Of a stretch of 64,000 nucleotides of DNA, positions 54,068 to 62,580 are shown in pieces. Made by a program: the position numbers and the translations under genes. The notes under the pieces were generated by a model. The model was not told the DNA's origin. It made no database searches and saw only the letters and a list, made by a program, of their open reading frames with translations. Numbering within the stretch: the stretch's first letter is position 1; every line of letters starts with the position of its first letter. Source of the DNA: Chloroflexota bacterium (GTDB taxonomy: Bacteria > Chloroflexota > UBA6077 > FW602-bin22 > JAMCVK01); NCBI GenBank assembly GCA_023475225.1, contig JAMCVK010000045.1:1-64000 (forward strand), in the 5' to 3' direction.

Positions 54068-54835
54068 CTATGGCTGCCCCTCTGCCGGTTGAGCCCTTGT
54101 CCACTCTCGGTCAAGCACTTCGCCACGGCTACCCATCAGCCCCCTCTTCTTACCATTATGAGTAATCTCAACACCACCAGCATTACCAGTACGAATAAAT
54201 ACCTTGTCCTTCCCTGCCCAAGTCATCGTCATACCTGGTTCAAGTATTCCTTGAAAAACCATCACTCCGTCCACGATTACCCTGAGCCAGGTTCGGTCGA
54301 CTATCTTAGCTTCGATCGTTACCCCCGGATATGGTGTAGGGGTCGCTGTAGGGCTGGGCCAGGGAGTAGCAGTCGGTGTAGCCGTAGGCAGAACGGCCAC
54401 ACTAGTAACGGTACCGCTGGGCTGAGTAGCCGAAGTCCCAACACCGCCACTGCTAGAAACGAAAGAGCTGTACTCCTGATAAAGATAAAGAAGCAATAAG
54501 GACAAGCCGAGCAAGATAATGATGGTGACAAATAGGGCTGGGGTGAAGGGGCTATTAGTGCTAATGCGCTTCGTCGCTGGGATGACGCCGTACCTTTTGG
54601 GGAGATCATACGTCTGCTCTAACAACCGAACCATCTCGTTGGCATCCAGGTTTAAGTACTCGGCGTAGATTTTCAAAAGACCCCTGGCATAGACGAACGG
54701 GGGTAACTGAGCAACGTTCTCCTCCTCGAACGCAGAGAGAATCTTCTGCCGGATCAACGTTGTTCTCTCAGCATCCTCCAGCGTCAGTTGCCTCTGTTCC
54801 CGTGCCATCCGCAGCGTCTCACCAAGCTTCGCCAC
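54068..54835 (-). CDS. RodZ-like protein (HTH, membrane helix, DUF4115)
   Basis: 255 residues. N-terminal Cro-type helix-turn-helix (LGETLRMAREQRQLTLEDAE, TLIRQKILSAFEEE), one membrane helix near 108-130 (ALFVTIIILLGLSLLLLYLY), a Ser/Thr/Pro-rich linker, and a C-terminal DUF4115 domain (VTIEAKIVDRTWLRVIVDG, MTWAGKDKVFIRTGNAGGV). RodZ positions MreB in rod-shaped cells; in species without MreB the family has other, unknown uses. Confidence 0.87.
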   Translation of the reverse strand: MAKLGETLRMAREQRQLTLEDAERTTLIRQKILSAFEEENVAQLPPFVYARGLLKIYAEYLNLDANEMVRLLEQTYDLPKRYGVIPATKRISTNSPFTPALFVTIIILLGLSLLLLYLYQEYSSFVSSSGGVGTSATQPSGTVTSVAVLPTATPTATPWPSPTATPTPYPGVTIEAKIVDRTWLRVIVDGVMVFQGILEPGMTMTWAGKDKVFIRTGNAGGVEITHNGKKRGLMGSRGEVLDREWTRAQPAEGQP

Positions 54836-55023
54836 TGGCCACGCCTACCTCGCCGTATCACTCCCGGCCGGGGGAAACAACACACGAATGTTGATCTCTA
54901 TCCCTATCTGCTGACAGCCACCATTATCATTATAAAATACGCCCCAATTTCAGGCAAATAAAGAGCAAGGTCCATCGAATAACGGGGGTTCCCAGGGGCT
55001 GTGCCCTCATTCCCAAAATCTAT

Positions 55024-56772
55024 CTATCCCCCTTGAAGGTCGAACGATTTAGTAGCAGCAATCTGTTTGGCCAAATGAATGAAATCAGCGATGCTCAGCG
55101 GACCGATATTTTCCCCAGAACGCAAGCGGACCGCTATCGTTCCCGTGTCCACCTCCCTATCGCCTATAACCAACATATACGGTATCTTCTGCAGCTGTGC
55201 CTCTCGAATCTTGTAGTTCACTTTCTCTCGCCGTCCATCAACCTCCACCCGCAGCTCAGTCTTTCTTAGCCTGTCCGCAACAAGTTCGGCGTAGGCCAGG
55301 TGTCTGTCCGCGATGGGGATGACGACGGCCTGAATCGGGGCCAACCAAACGGGGAAGGCACCGGCGTAGTGCTCGACTAGCCCGGCCACAAAGCGCTCCA
55401 TAGATCCCAACACTGTCCTATGCACCATTACCGGACGATGTTCAGCCCCATCCTCCCCGATATAGACCACATCGAAGCGTTCAGCCAGGTTAAAGTCCAC
55501 CTGGATGGTAGGACCCTGCCAGGGGCGACCGAGCGCATCCCTCAATTTTATATCGATGGCCGGCCCATAGAACTTAGCTTCTCCTTCCATCCTCTTATAC
55601 TTCGATCCTTGCCGCTCTAGAGCATGGCGTAGGGCAGCCTCAGCGTGCTCCCACACCTCATCGCTGCCCATATACTTGGCCGAATCAGCCGCATCCCTAA
55701 CACTCAGCTCAAGGTCATAACTATCGTAGCCAAAGACTCTTGCCATAAAGAGGGCAAAGTCTAAAACACCAACAACCTCATCCTCTAACTGGTCGGGACG
55801 GCAGAAGATATGGGCATCGTCCTGGGTAAAGCCACGCACCCGCAATGCCCCATGGAGTACCCCCGACCTCTCGTAACGATAGACCGTCCCCAGCTCAGCC
55901 CAACGCAGCGGTAGATCGCGATAGCTGCGCAGCCTAGTCTTGTAAATAAGAATATGGAAGGGGCAATTCATCGGTTTTAGCAGGTACTCCTGTCCCTCGA
56001 TTTCCATGGGAGAATACATGTTGTCACGGTACCAATCCCAATGACCGCTCGTTTTCCACAGGTCGAGCTTACCGATATGAGGGGTATAGATAAGATCATA
56101 ACCCCGCTTGTGATGTTCAGCACGCCAGAAATCCTCGATGATCTCGCGTATCCGAGCGCCCTTAGGATGCCAATAAATCAACCCAGGGCCACCCTCCTCG
56201 TGGATGCTGAAGAGATCGAGCTCCCGTCCCAGGCGACGATGATCACGTCGCGCTGCCTCCTCGAGTCTCGCCAGATAGCCCTTTAGCTCCTCTTCCCTCA
56301 GAAAGACCGTGCCATAGATGCGTTGCAACATTGGTCGGCGCTCATCGCCTCGCCAGTATGCCCCAGCAATGCTAAGCAGTTTGAGGGGACCGATCTCGCT
56401 GGTCCGCTGGAGATGTGGTCCCCGACATAAATCAATGAAGTCGCCCTGCTGATAAATGCTTACCCTGGCATCCGGCAAACCCTCGAGTAGCTCAACTTTA
56501 TAGCTTTGTCCTCTCTCAGCAAAAAACTCTTTGGCCTCCTCTTTGCTCATCTCGCTGTGTATAAACAGTTTATCCGCGGCGATGATGGCAGCCATCCTCT
56601 CTTCGATTTTCGCTAAGTCCTCCGTGGTTAATGATCGTGGCAAGTCGAAGTCGTAATAGAAGCCATCCTCAATCGACGGACCAATGCCAAACTTGGCTTC
56701 CGGTATAAGCGATTGAACAGCCTCAGCCATCACATGGGCTGCCGAGTGTCTCATCGTTTCCAAATCAGCCAT
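55024..56772 (-). CDS. thrS: Threonyl-tRNA synthetase lacking the TGS domain
   Basis: About 582 residues from the ATG behind AAAGGAGG. Class II enzyme. It starts directly with the editing (SAD) domain (MRHSAAHVMAEAVQSLIPEA, IEDGFYYDFD), so the N-terminal TGS domain of most bacterial ThrRS is absent. Motif 2 (YRYERSGVLHGALRVRGFTQ), the zinc ligand Cys in LKPMNCPFHILIY, zinc His residues in the VLHGALRVRGFTQDDAH region and VMVHRTVLGSMERF (motif 3) and the anticodon-binding domain (LAPIQAVVIPIADRH) are intact. It is controlled by the T-box at 56798-57050. Confidence 0.95.
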   Translation of the reverse strand: MADLETMRHSAAHVMAEAVQSLIPEAKFGIGPSIEDGFYYDFDLPRSLTTEDLAKIEERMAAIIAADKLFIHSEMSKEEAKEFFAERGQSYKVELLEGLPDARVSIYQQGDFIDLCRGPHLQRTSEIGPLKLLSIAGAYWRGDERRPMLQRIYGTVFLREEELKGYLARLEEAARRDHRRLGRELDLFSIHEEGGPGLIYWHPKGARIREIIEDFWRAEHHKRGYDLIYTPHIGKLDLWKTSGHWDWYRDNMYSPMEIEGQEYLLKPMNCPFHILIYKTRLRSYRDLPLRWAELGTVYRYERSGVLHGALRVRGFTQDDAHIFCRPDQLEDEVVGVLDFALFMARVFGYDSYDLELSVRDAADSAKYMGSDEVWEHAEAALRHALERQGSKYKRMEGEAKFYGPAIDIKLRDALGRPWQGPTIQVDFNLAERFDVVYIGEDGAEHRPVMVHRTVLGSMERFVAGLVEHYAGAFPVWLAPIQAVVIPIADRHLAYAELVADRLRKTELRVEVDGRREKVNYKIREAQLQKIPYMLVIGDREVDTGTIAVRLRSGENIGPLSIADFIHLAKQIAATKSFDLQGG

Positions 56773-56797
56773 GGTCTTCCCTCCTTTTTTCCTCATC

Positions 56798-57050
56798 AAA
56801 AAACCTCTCGTCTATGGGACGAGAGGTTCACTCACGTGGTTCCACCCAAGTTTGCCAGACCAACCACCCGTGTCATCGAGTGTTGGGCTGACCTTTCCAG
56901 CCCGATAACGGCGGCTACCGCAGCCCTATACTAATTTCCAGGGCTGACTCCCAAGTGGTTTTCCCCGAGCCGGTTGCCGAGAGGACTCTCAGCCAACGAT
57001 CCCCTCTCTCTGGAGCCCCTCGCTCAGGTACTCGTCTTGATCAACGCTTT
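56798..57050 (-). promoter_or_regulatory. T-box riboswitch of thrS, specifier ACC (Thr)
   Basis: On the minus strand: stem I with AGACGAG and AGAGAGAGG motifs, specifier in GAAA-ACC-A-C (ACC at 56959-56957), T-box sequence TTGGGTGGAACCACG (56835-56847 core), and terminator AACCTCTCGTC/GACGAGAGGTT plus U-run (56798-56828). The bulge UGGA expects a tRNA whose base 73 is U. Uncharged tRNA-Thr would favour read-through into thrS. Confidence 0.9.
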
Positions 57051-57062
57051 TTCCCTATTCGG

Positions 57063-57136
57063 TGGGCAAGATAGGAGTCGAACCTACGACCTCAGCGATG
57101 TCAACGCTGCGCTCTAACCAGCTGAGCTACTTGCCC
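57063..57136 (-). tRNA. tRNA-Val(GAC)
   Basis: 74 bases; the terminal CCA is not encoded (ACC then G). Acceptor GGGCAAG/CTTGCCC, D stem with AGCTGGTTAGA loop, anticodon arm CAGCG TTGACAT CGCTG (GAC), T arm GTAGG TTCGACT CCTAT. It lies 13 bases upstream of the thrS T-box with no terminator between. Confidence 0.95.
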
Positions 57137-57149
57137 AAAATGCACTTTA

Positions 57150-57178
57150 ATTTTAGCAGAGCTGCGATCCTAAGTCAA
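57150..57178 (-). promoter_or_regulatory. Promoter of tRNA-Val (and probably thrS)
   Basis: Minus strand TTGACT (57178-57173), 17 bases, TAAAAT with TGC extended -10. No separate promoter was found for thrS, so the tRNA and the T-box/thrS probably share this transcript. Confidence 0.65.
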
Positions 57179-57184
57179 GAAAAT

Positions 57185-57214
57185 TTGACAAAATGGCATT
57201 GCCTATGCTAAACT
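57185..57214 (+). promoter_or_regulatory. Promoter of the thrC operon
   Basis: TTGACA, 18 bases, TAAACT with TGC extended -10. The -35 lies 6 bases from the -35 of the divergent tRNA-Val promoter. Confidence 0.7.
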
Positions 57215-57261
57215 AACAATCAATGGTCGAGGATCTCCCCTTTGGCCATTCCTCTAAACAA

Positions 57262-57573
57262 ATAATAAAATGGCGATGAAGAGGACGAGTAGATGGAGGG
57301 AAGGGTTACAGAGAACCGCACCGGCTGAGAAGCGGCACCTGGAAGACCACCGAAAATGACCTCGGAGCTGCAGGCCCAAAGGATGCCTTAATGGACATCT
57401 CAGTAGGTCGAGCCGGTTGTCTCTTGGTGAGACAAATAGTCCCCGTTAAAGGGCTGAAGTATCGGATCGGACTTGATCCCGTACTTAATGAGGTCATCAC
57501 CGCAAGGTGATGACGAATAAGGGTGGTACCACGAGATTCGCTCTCGTCCCTCTAGAGGGGCGAGAGACTTTTT
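57262..57573 (+). promoter_or_regulatory. T-box riboswitch of the thrC operon, specifier AUG (Met)
   Basis: Stem I with GACGAGTAGA, AGAGAACCG and the specifier loop GAAA-ATG-A-C (ATG at 57356-57358). Stem III is GTCATCACC/GGTGATGAC (57493-57514). The T-box AAGGGTGGTACCACG lies at 57519-57533. The terminator CTCTCGTCCCTC/GAGGGGCGAGAG plus TTTTTT lies at 57541-57573. The frame GAAA-NNN-A-C is identical to the thrS leader, where it reads ACC. The bulge UGGU expects A73. The reading as Met is an alignment-based inference; ACC one frame over is the alternative. Confidence 0.85.
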
Positions 57574-57600
57574 TATTCTGGACCCTTAAGGAGGTGCAGG

Positions 57601-58842
57601 ATGGCCAGAATCAAGGGCTTAAAATGTAAAGAGTGCGGCGAGCTTTATCCCCTGGGGCCAATACACGTATGCGAGTATTGTTTCGGTCCCCTAGAAGTCG
57701 ATTATAACTACGCTGAGATAAAGAACCTCATCAGCCGGGAGAAGATAGCGGGCGGACCATCCTCTATCTGGCGCTATCGAGATTTATTACCTGTCGAAAG
57801 GGGCGAGGATGATTCGGTAAAAGTAGGCTTCACCCCCCTCCAGAGAGCAGATAACCTGGCCCGCGCCCTGGGGCTAAGGGAACTTTATGTCAAGAATGAT
57901 AGCGTTAACCCGACCTACTCCTTCAAGGACCGCGTCGTTGCCGTTGCCCTGGCCAAGGCTAAGGAATTTGGTTTCGACACCATCGCCTGCGCTTCAACCG
58001 GTAATTTAGCTAGCGCCGTAGCCGCCGCTGGAGCCAAAGCCGGGCTAAAAACCTATGTCTTCCTCCCGGCCGACGTCGAGAAAAGCAAGATCGTCAATGC
58101 GGCTATCTATGGGGCTACGTTGGTGGCCGTGGATGGTACCTACGACGAACTGAACCGCCTCTGCAGCGAAGTGGCCGATCGCTTTCACTGGGCCTTCTTT
58201 AACATCAATATCCGACCATATTACGCGGAAGGTTCGAAAACACTGGCCTTTGAGGTGGTCGAACAACTTCAATGGCAGGCTCCAGATCACGTAGTCGTGC
58301 CTATCGCCTCCGGATCCCTGCTCACCAAGGTGGCCAAGGGATTGCGCGAGTTGCAGCAGGTGGGGCTGATCGCCAATTACCAGACGCGCATCTCCGGTGC
58401 TCAGGCCGCTGGCTGCGGACCAGTGGCGGAGGCCTTTGCCACAGGTGCTGAGATCATCCATCCCGTCAGAAAACCGCAAACCATCGCCAAATCACTGGCT
58501 ATCGGCAACCCAGCAGATGGGCTCTACGCCCTGGAGATTGTCCGTCAGAGCGGAGGGTCTATAGAGGGCGTTACAGAGGAGGAGATCATCGAAGGAATCA
58601 AGTTACTGGCTCGCACAGAGGGCATCTTCACCGAAACAGCTGGCGGTGTCACGATTGGTGCTCTAAAAAGGCTTGTCGAGAAAGGCAAGATCGCACCCGA
58701 TGAGCGCACCATCGCCTACATCACCGGCAATGGCCTAAAGACGCCAGAGGCCGTAGTCGACCATATCGCCGCCCCACTCTTGGTTAAGCCCACGGTGGAA
58801 TCGTTCGATGAGATCGTCGGAAAACAGGCCCTGGCCGTTTGA
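57601..58842 (+). CDS. thrC: Threonine synthase-type PLP enzyme
   Basis: 413 residues with an N-terminal zinc ribbon (LKCKECGELYPLGPIHVCEYC) and a fold-type II PLP domain. The PLP lysine is in NPTYSFKDRVVAVAL near 107, the phosphate-binding loop in IASGSLLTKV near 236, and GGVTIGALKRL near 355. By family it converts O-phosphohomoserine to threonine. Its leader appears to sense methionine and a CysO-like sulfur carrier follows, so a role in sulfur transfer onto O-phosphohomoserine deserves consideration. SD AAGGAGG. Confidence 0.88.
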   Translation: MARIKGLKCKECGELYPLGPIHVCEYCFGPLEVDYNYAEIKNLISREKIAGGPSSIWRYRDLLPVERGEDDSVKVGFTPLQRADNLARALGLRELYVKNDSVNPTYSFKDRVVAVALAKAKEFGFDTIACASTGNLASAVAAAGAKAGLKTYVFLPADVEKSKIVNAAIYGATLVAVDGTYDELNRLCSEVADRFHWAFFNINIRPYYAEGSKTLAFEVVEQLQWQAPDHVVVPIASGSLLTKVAKGLRELQQVGLIANYQTRISGAQAAGCGPVAEAFATGAEIIHPVRKPQTIAKSLAIGNPADGLYALEIVRQSGGSIEGVTEEEIIEGIKLLARTEGIFTETAGGVTIGALKRLVEKGKIAPDERTIAYITGNGLKTPEAVVDHIAAPLLVKPTVESFDEIVGKQALAV

Positions 58843-58884
58843 ACCAATTCCGAAAACCGAGACTATATTAGGAGGTATAAACTA

Positions 58885-59160
58885 ATGAGCGTAAATGTTA
58901 AGATCCCAACCCCCTTACGTCGCTTAACCGCTGGAGCTGCCCAGGTAGTCACAGAGGGAACAACCATAAGAGAACTGATCGATGATCTTGAACAGCAATA
59001 TCCTGGCTTCAAGGAACGGCTTTGTGACCACTCGGGGCAGCTGCGGCGCTTCATCAACATCTACGTGGATGGAGAAGATATCCGTTTCCTGAATGGATTG
59101 GATACGCCGGTGAGTACAGCACGCGATATATCCATCGTCCCAGCAATGGCCGGTGGCTAA
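58885..59160 (+). CDS. CysO-like sulfur carrier protein (MoaD/ThiS family)
   Basis: 91 residues, ubiquitin-like fold ending in the di-glycine AMAGG needed for C-terminal thiocarboxylation. It closely resembles mycobacterial CysO: IPTPLRRLTAGAAQVV, LIDDLEQQYPGFKERL, LRRFINIYVDGEDIRFLNGL. CysO delivers sulfur to the fold-type II PLP enzyme CysM. Here the adjacent PLP enzyme is ThrC-type. No activating ThiF/MoeB enzyme or JAMM protease lies in the window. SD AGGAGG. Confidence 0.9.
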   Translation: MSVNVKIPTPLRRLTAGAAQVVTEGTTIRELIDDLEQQYPGFKERLCDHSGQLRRFINIYVDGEDIRFLNGLDTPVSTARDISIVPAMAGG

Positions 59161-59187
59161 GTCGAAGACTCTTTGAGGAGAGAACAT

Positions 59188-60087
59188 TTGTGTCCCAGAG
59201 TAAGGGTACCAGCCACAGCAGCTAATCTTGGGCCTGGCTTCGATTGTTTCGGCCTGGCCCTCTCCTTCTTCAACGAGGTAGCAGTTGAATCAAGCGACCA
59301 GCCCAGTCTGACTATAAGTGGGGAAGGAAGCGCCAGGCTGCCGAAAGACGAAACCAGTCTCGCCTGGCGAACGGTCAACGCTTACTTCAAAGCCATTGGG
59401 AGAACCACACCGCCCCTCGCACTCTCTCTGCTCAACCGCATCCCCTTAACGGGAGGGTTGGGCAGCTCCGCATCGGTCATTGTGGGCACACTTGTAGCCG
59501 CCAACGAGCTCTGTGGCCATCCTCTGATACCGGAACAGCTCCTCGACCTGGCCTATACCATCGAAGGACACCCAGATAACGTAGCCGCCGCTCTATTGGG
59601 AGGACTAGTCATCACTGTTTTAGACGACAAACGGGTGATCGCCCTCAAAATTCAGGTCCCACCAGGACTCAGGGCCGTGCTTTATATCCCCGACTTGGCC
59701 ATGCCCACCCGGAGGGCGCGTGGCATCCTACCCTCTAAGATTCCTCGCCAGGACGCCATTTTCAACTTGAGCCGAGCAGCTCTCTTAGTAGGAGCACTCT
59801 ACGAGAGACGATTTGACCTGCTACGGGTAGCCGCGGGCGATAGATTACACCAACCCTACCGCGAGAGCCTATTTCCGGCCATGAGGCGCTTTTTCCGGGC
59901 TGCTTCGGAAGCGGGCGCCCTGGGTGCCTATCTGTCCGGCGCTGGTTCAGCCATCCTCGCTCTGACGGACAAGAAGGAGGAGGCGATCGCCCAGTCCCTC
60001 CAAGAGACAGGCAAGCGTTATGGTTATCCTGGACGAGCCCTCATCGTCGATATCTGCTACAACGGGGCTGAGGTCATCATCCCTTAA
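59188..60087 (+). CDS. thrB: Homoserine kinase
   Basis: About 299 residues from a TTG behind GAGGAG; another TTG at 59173 is less well placed. GHMP kinase: VRVPATAANLGPGFDCFG at the start, the ATP loop LTGGLGSSASVIVG near 92, HPDNVAAALLGG near 132 and a C-terminal AYLSGAGSAILAL. It makes O-phosphohomoserine, the substrate of ThrC. Part of the T-box operon, 27 bases after the sulfur carrier. Confidence 0.94.
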   Translation: MCPRVRVPATAANLGPGFDCFGLALSFFNEVAVESSDQPSLTISGEGSARLPKDETSLAWRTVNAYFKAIGRTTPPLALSLLNRIPLTGGLGSSASVIVGTLVAANELCGHPLIPEQLLDLAYTIEGHPDNVAAALLGGLVITVLDDKRVIALKIQVPPGLRAVLYIPDLAMPTRRARGILPSKIPRQDAIFNLSRAALLVGALYERRFDLLRVAAGDRLHQPYRESLFPAMRRFFRAASEAGALGAYLSGAGSAILALTDKKEEAIAQSLQETGKRYGYPGRALIVDICYNGAEVIIP

Positions 60088-60097
60088 CCACCCCGAC

Positions 60098-60126
60098 TTG
60101 CCTACCAGAAAATCGAATGCTATAAT
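60098..60126 (+). promoter_or_regulatory. Promoter of the aro operon
   Basis: TTGCCT, 17 bases, TATAAT with TGC extended -10. It starts 11 bases after the thrB stop codon. Confidence 0.65.
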
Positions 60127-60173
60127 ACGAATCAATTAGCAGGATCCAGGCGATCAGAAGGCATAGGTCCTGG

Positions 60174-60195
60174 GCGCTCCCCGCTGGAGGAGCGC
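60174..60195 (+). other. Leader hairpin of the aro operon, possible attenuator
   Basis: GCGCTCC, 8-base loop, GGAGCGC, then TTTCT, in the 120-base leader before aroF. A second small stem GGCCA/TGGCC follows. No leader peptide with aromatic codons was recognised. Confidence 0.4.
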
Positions 60196-60248
60196 TTTCT
60201 GCATATACCATCTGGCCAGGATGGCCAAAACAATAGAAGGAACACAGG

Positions 60249-61262
60249 ATGATCATCGTTATGAAAAAAGATGCTACTGACGATCAGGTCAAACATGTGA
60301 TCGATAGGGTGGAAATGCTGGGCTATAAGGCCCACCTCTCCGTAGGTGAGGAGAGGACGATTATCGGAGTCATCGGTGACGAACGCCCTCTCGTGGATGA
60401 GCCTCTCGAACTGCTCGATGGCGTCGAGCGCACCGTCCCTATCCTACAACCGTTCAAACTGGCCAGTAGAGACTTCAAACCGGAAAATACGGTTATCTCC
60501 CTCAATGGGACCACTATCGGGGGCAGCGAAATCATCATCATGGCCGGACCATGCGCTATAGAAAGCAAGCAACAGCTGCTTGAAACAGCCTGGGCCGTGA
60601 AGGAGGCAGGGGCCAAGGTGCTCCGCGGGGGGGCCTTCAAGCCGCGCACCTCACCCTATAGCTTTCAGGGGTTGGGGGTTAAAGGACTTGAAATCCTGGC
60701 CGAGGTGAAGGAGGAGGTGGGCATCCTCACCATCGCCGAGGTGATGAGTCCAACCGACGTTCCCCTCGTCTGCCAATATAGCGACATTCTACAGGTGGGG
60801 GCAAGAAGTATGCAAAACTTCAGCCTTCTGCAAGAAGTGGGCAAATCTGGCCATCCGGTACTCCTCAAACGGGGCATGATGTCTACAATCCAAGAGCTGC
60901 TGATGTCGGCCGAATATATCCTCTCGAATCGAAACTATCGCCTCATCCTTTGCGAGCGAGGCATCAGAACCTTTGAGACAGCCACCAGAAACACCCTCGA
61001 TATCGGGGCCATACCCGTATTGAAGAAACTCAGTCATCTGCCAGTTATCGTTGATCCCAGCCACGCCATGGGCAGATGGGACCTGGTCGGCGCTGTCGCC
61101 AAGGCGGCTGTGGCCGCCGGAGCTGATGGGTTATTAATAGAGGTACATCCCCACCCTGAACAAGCCCTGTCAGACGGACCCCAATCTCTCAAACCGGATA
61201 ACTTTCGCCAACTGATGCAAGAACTACGCGCCGTTGCCCAGGCTGTGGGCAGAACGATATAA
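60249..61262 (+). CDS. aroF: 3-deoxy-7-phosphoheptulonate synthase
   Basis: 337 residues, DAHP synthase of the I-beta (B. subtilis/Thermotoga AroF) type. It condenses PEP and erythrose-4-phosphate, the first shikimate step. A ferredoxin-like N-terminal regulatory domain ([20 protein letters not shown]) precedes the TIM barrel with [14 protein letters not shown] near 98, [19 protein letters not shown] near 128, LLKRGM near 205 and [12 protein letters not shown] near 265. Aromatic feedback through the N-terminal domain is known for this class. Confidence 0.96.
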   Translation: MIIVMKKDATDDQVKHVIDRVEMLGYKAHLSVGEERTIIGVIGDERPLVDEPLELLDGVERTVPILQPFKLASRDFKPENTVISLNGTTIGGSEIIIMAGPCAIESKQQLLETAWAVKEAGAKVLRGGAFKPRTSPYSFQGLGVKGLEILAEVKEEVGILTIAEVMSPTDVPLVCQYSDILQVGARSMQNFSLLQEVGKSGHPVLLKRGMMSTIQELLMSAEYILSNRNYRLILCERGIRTFETATRNTLDIGAIPVLKKLSHLPVIVDPSHAMGRWDLVGAVAKAAVAAGADGLLIEVHPHPEQALSDGPQSLKPDNFRQLMQELRAVAQAVGRTI

Positions 61263-61281
61263 TATTTACCCTCTGAGCACT

Positions 61282-62574
61282 GTGAAACTTACGATCAAGC
61301 TAGTCACTTCTCTCCAAGGGGAAATACGCGTCCCCGGCGATAAATCAATCTGCCATCGAGCACTGCTTTTGGGAGCTCTAGCCAGCGGACAAACAACCAT
61401 CAATGGCTTCGTTTCCTCAACCGATTGCCTGGCCACCCTGCGCTGCCTCCGTGACCTTGGCGTAGAGATCGCAGAGACAGGTATGGGATCCCTAGTGGTG
61501 CACGGAAAAGGACTATATGGACTAAGCGAGCCGGCCAACGTGCTCGATGCCGCCAACTCTGGGACAACGATGCGTTTGCTCTCTGGCATCCTGGCCGGAC
61601 AGCCATTCTACTCCGTCATCACTGGCGACAACTCCCTGCGCCATCGCCCGATGAGACGAATTATCGAGCCCCTGCAAGCTATGGGAGCTACCATATACGG
61701 GCGAGAGCACGATAAATTTCCTCCCCTAACCATCATTGGCGGTAACCTGAAGCCCATCAGTTACCACTTACCCGTGGCCAGCGCCCAGGTTAAATCCTGT
61801 CTCCTCCTGGCTGGCTTATTCGCCCCTGGCCAGACCACCATTTATGAGCCGGCTCCTAGCCGGGATCATACCGAGCGTATGTTGCGTGCTATGGGGGTCA
61901 TCGTGGATTGGGGAGATGACACGATTACTGTTAGGGGGGACAGTTCCCCCCAGGCGATCAGGATCAACGTTCCTGGAGATATTTCGTCTGCGGCCTTCTT
62001 CCTGGTTGCGGCCACCATCGTGCCCAATGCCACGCTCACTATCAAAGACGTGGGCATTAATCCCACCCGTACGGGCATGCTTGATGCTCTGCACGAGATG
62101 GGAGCAGATATCTCCATCGAGAACAGACGGGAAACAGGCGGCGAGCCGTTGGCTGACCTAAGGGTCCGCTCCAGTTCGCTCCACGGTATAGATATTCGCG
62201 GCCGCCTGATCCCTCGTCTCATCGATGAACTACCAGTCATCGCCGTAGCAGCCACCCAGGCTGAGGGACGCACTACCATCGCCGATGCCCAGGAGCTACG
62301 CGTTAAGGAGACGGACCGCATTCAGGCCATCGTCAGAGAGTTATCTCGTTTAGGAGCGAAGATCACCGAACAAGCGGATGGATTTATCATCGATGGACCA
62401 ACGCCACTGGTTGGGACAACCTGTCAAAGCTATGGTGACCACAGGATGGCTATGTCCCTAGCCATCGCCGGGCTGGTCGCCTCTGGGACAACGACGATCG
62501 AGGGGGCCGAAGCGATAGACGTCTCCTTCCCCGGCTTCAGCGATGTCCTCAAGGGGCTCAGCCAAAGCAGGTGA
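61282..62574 (+). CDS. aroA: 3-phosphoshikimate 1-carboxyvinyltransferase (EPSP synthase)
   Basis: About 430 residues from a GTG at 61282. The frame is open from 61234, but that overlaps aroF and adds a non-family leader. [20 protein letters not shown] near 14, [16 protein letters not shown] near 90, [11 protein letters not shown] near 340 and [13 protein letters not shown] near 382 are diagnostic. Sixth step of the shikimate pathway. The PEP-contact loop reads NSGTTMRLL, the ordinary alternative to NAGTAMR. Confidence 0.96.
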   Translation: MKLTIKLVTSLQGEIRVPGDKSICHRALLLGALASGQTTINGFVSSTDCLATLRCLRDLGVEIAETGMGSLVVHGKGLYGLSEPANVLDAANSGTTMRLLSGILAGQPFYSVITGDNSLRHRPMRRIIEPLQAMGATIYGREHDKFPPLTIIGGNLKPISYHLPVASAQVKSCLLLAGLFAPGQTTIYEPAPSRDHTERMLRAMGVIVDWGDDTITVRGDSSPQAIRINVPGDISSAAFFLVAATIVPNATLTIKDVGINPTRTGMLDALHEMGADISIENRRETGGEPLADLRVRSSSLHGIDIRGRLIPRLIDELPVIAVAATQAEGRTTIADAQELRVKETDRIQAIVRELSRLGAKITEQADGFIIDGPTPLVGTTCQSYGDHRMAMSLAIAGLVASGTTTIEGAEAIDVSFPGFSDVLKGLSQSR

Positions 62575-62580
62575 GAAACC

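Noticed and set aside
57359-57361. ACC as the specifier codon of the thrC leader
   Set aside because: It would break the GAAA-NNN-A-C spacing seen in the thrS leader and would be followed by T; kept only as the alternative to test.
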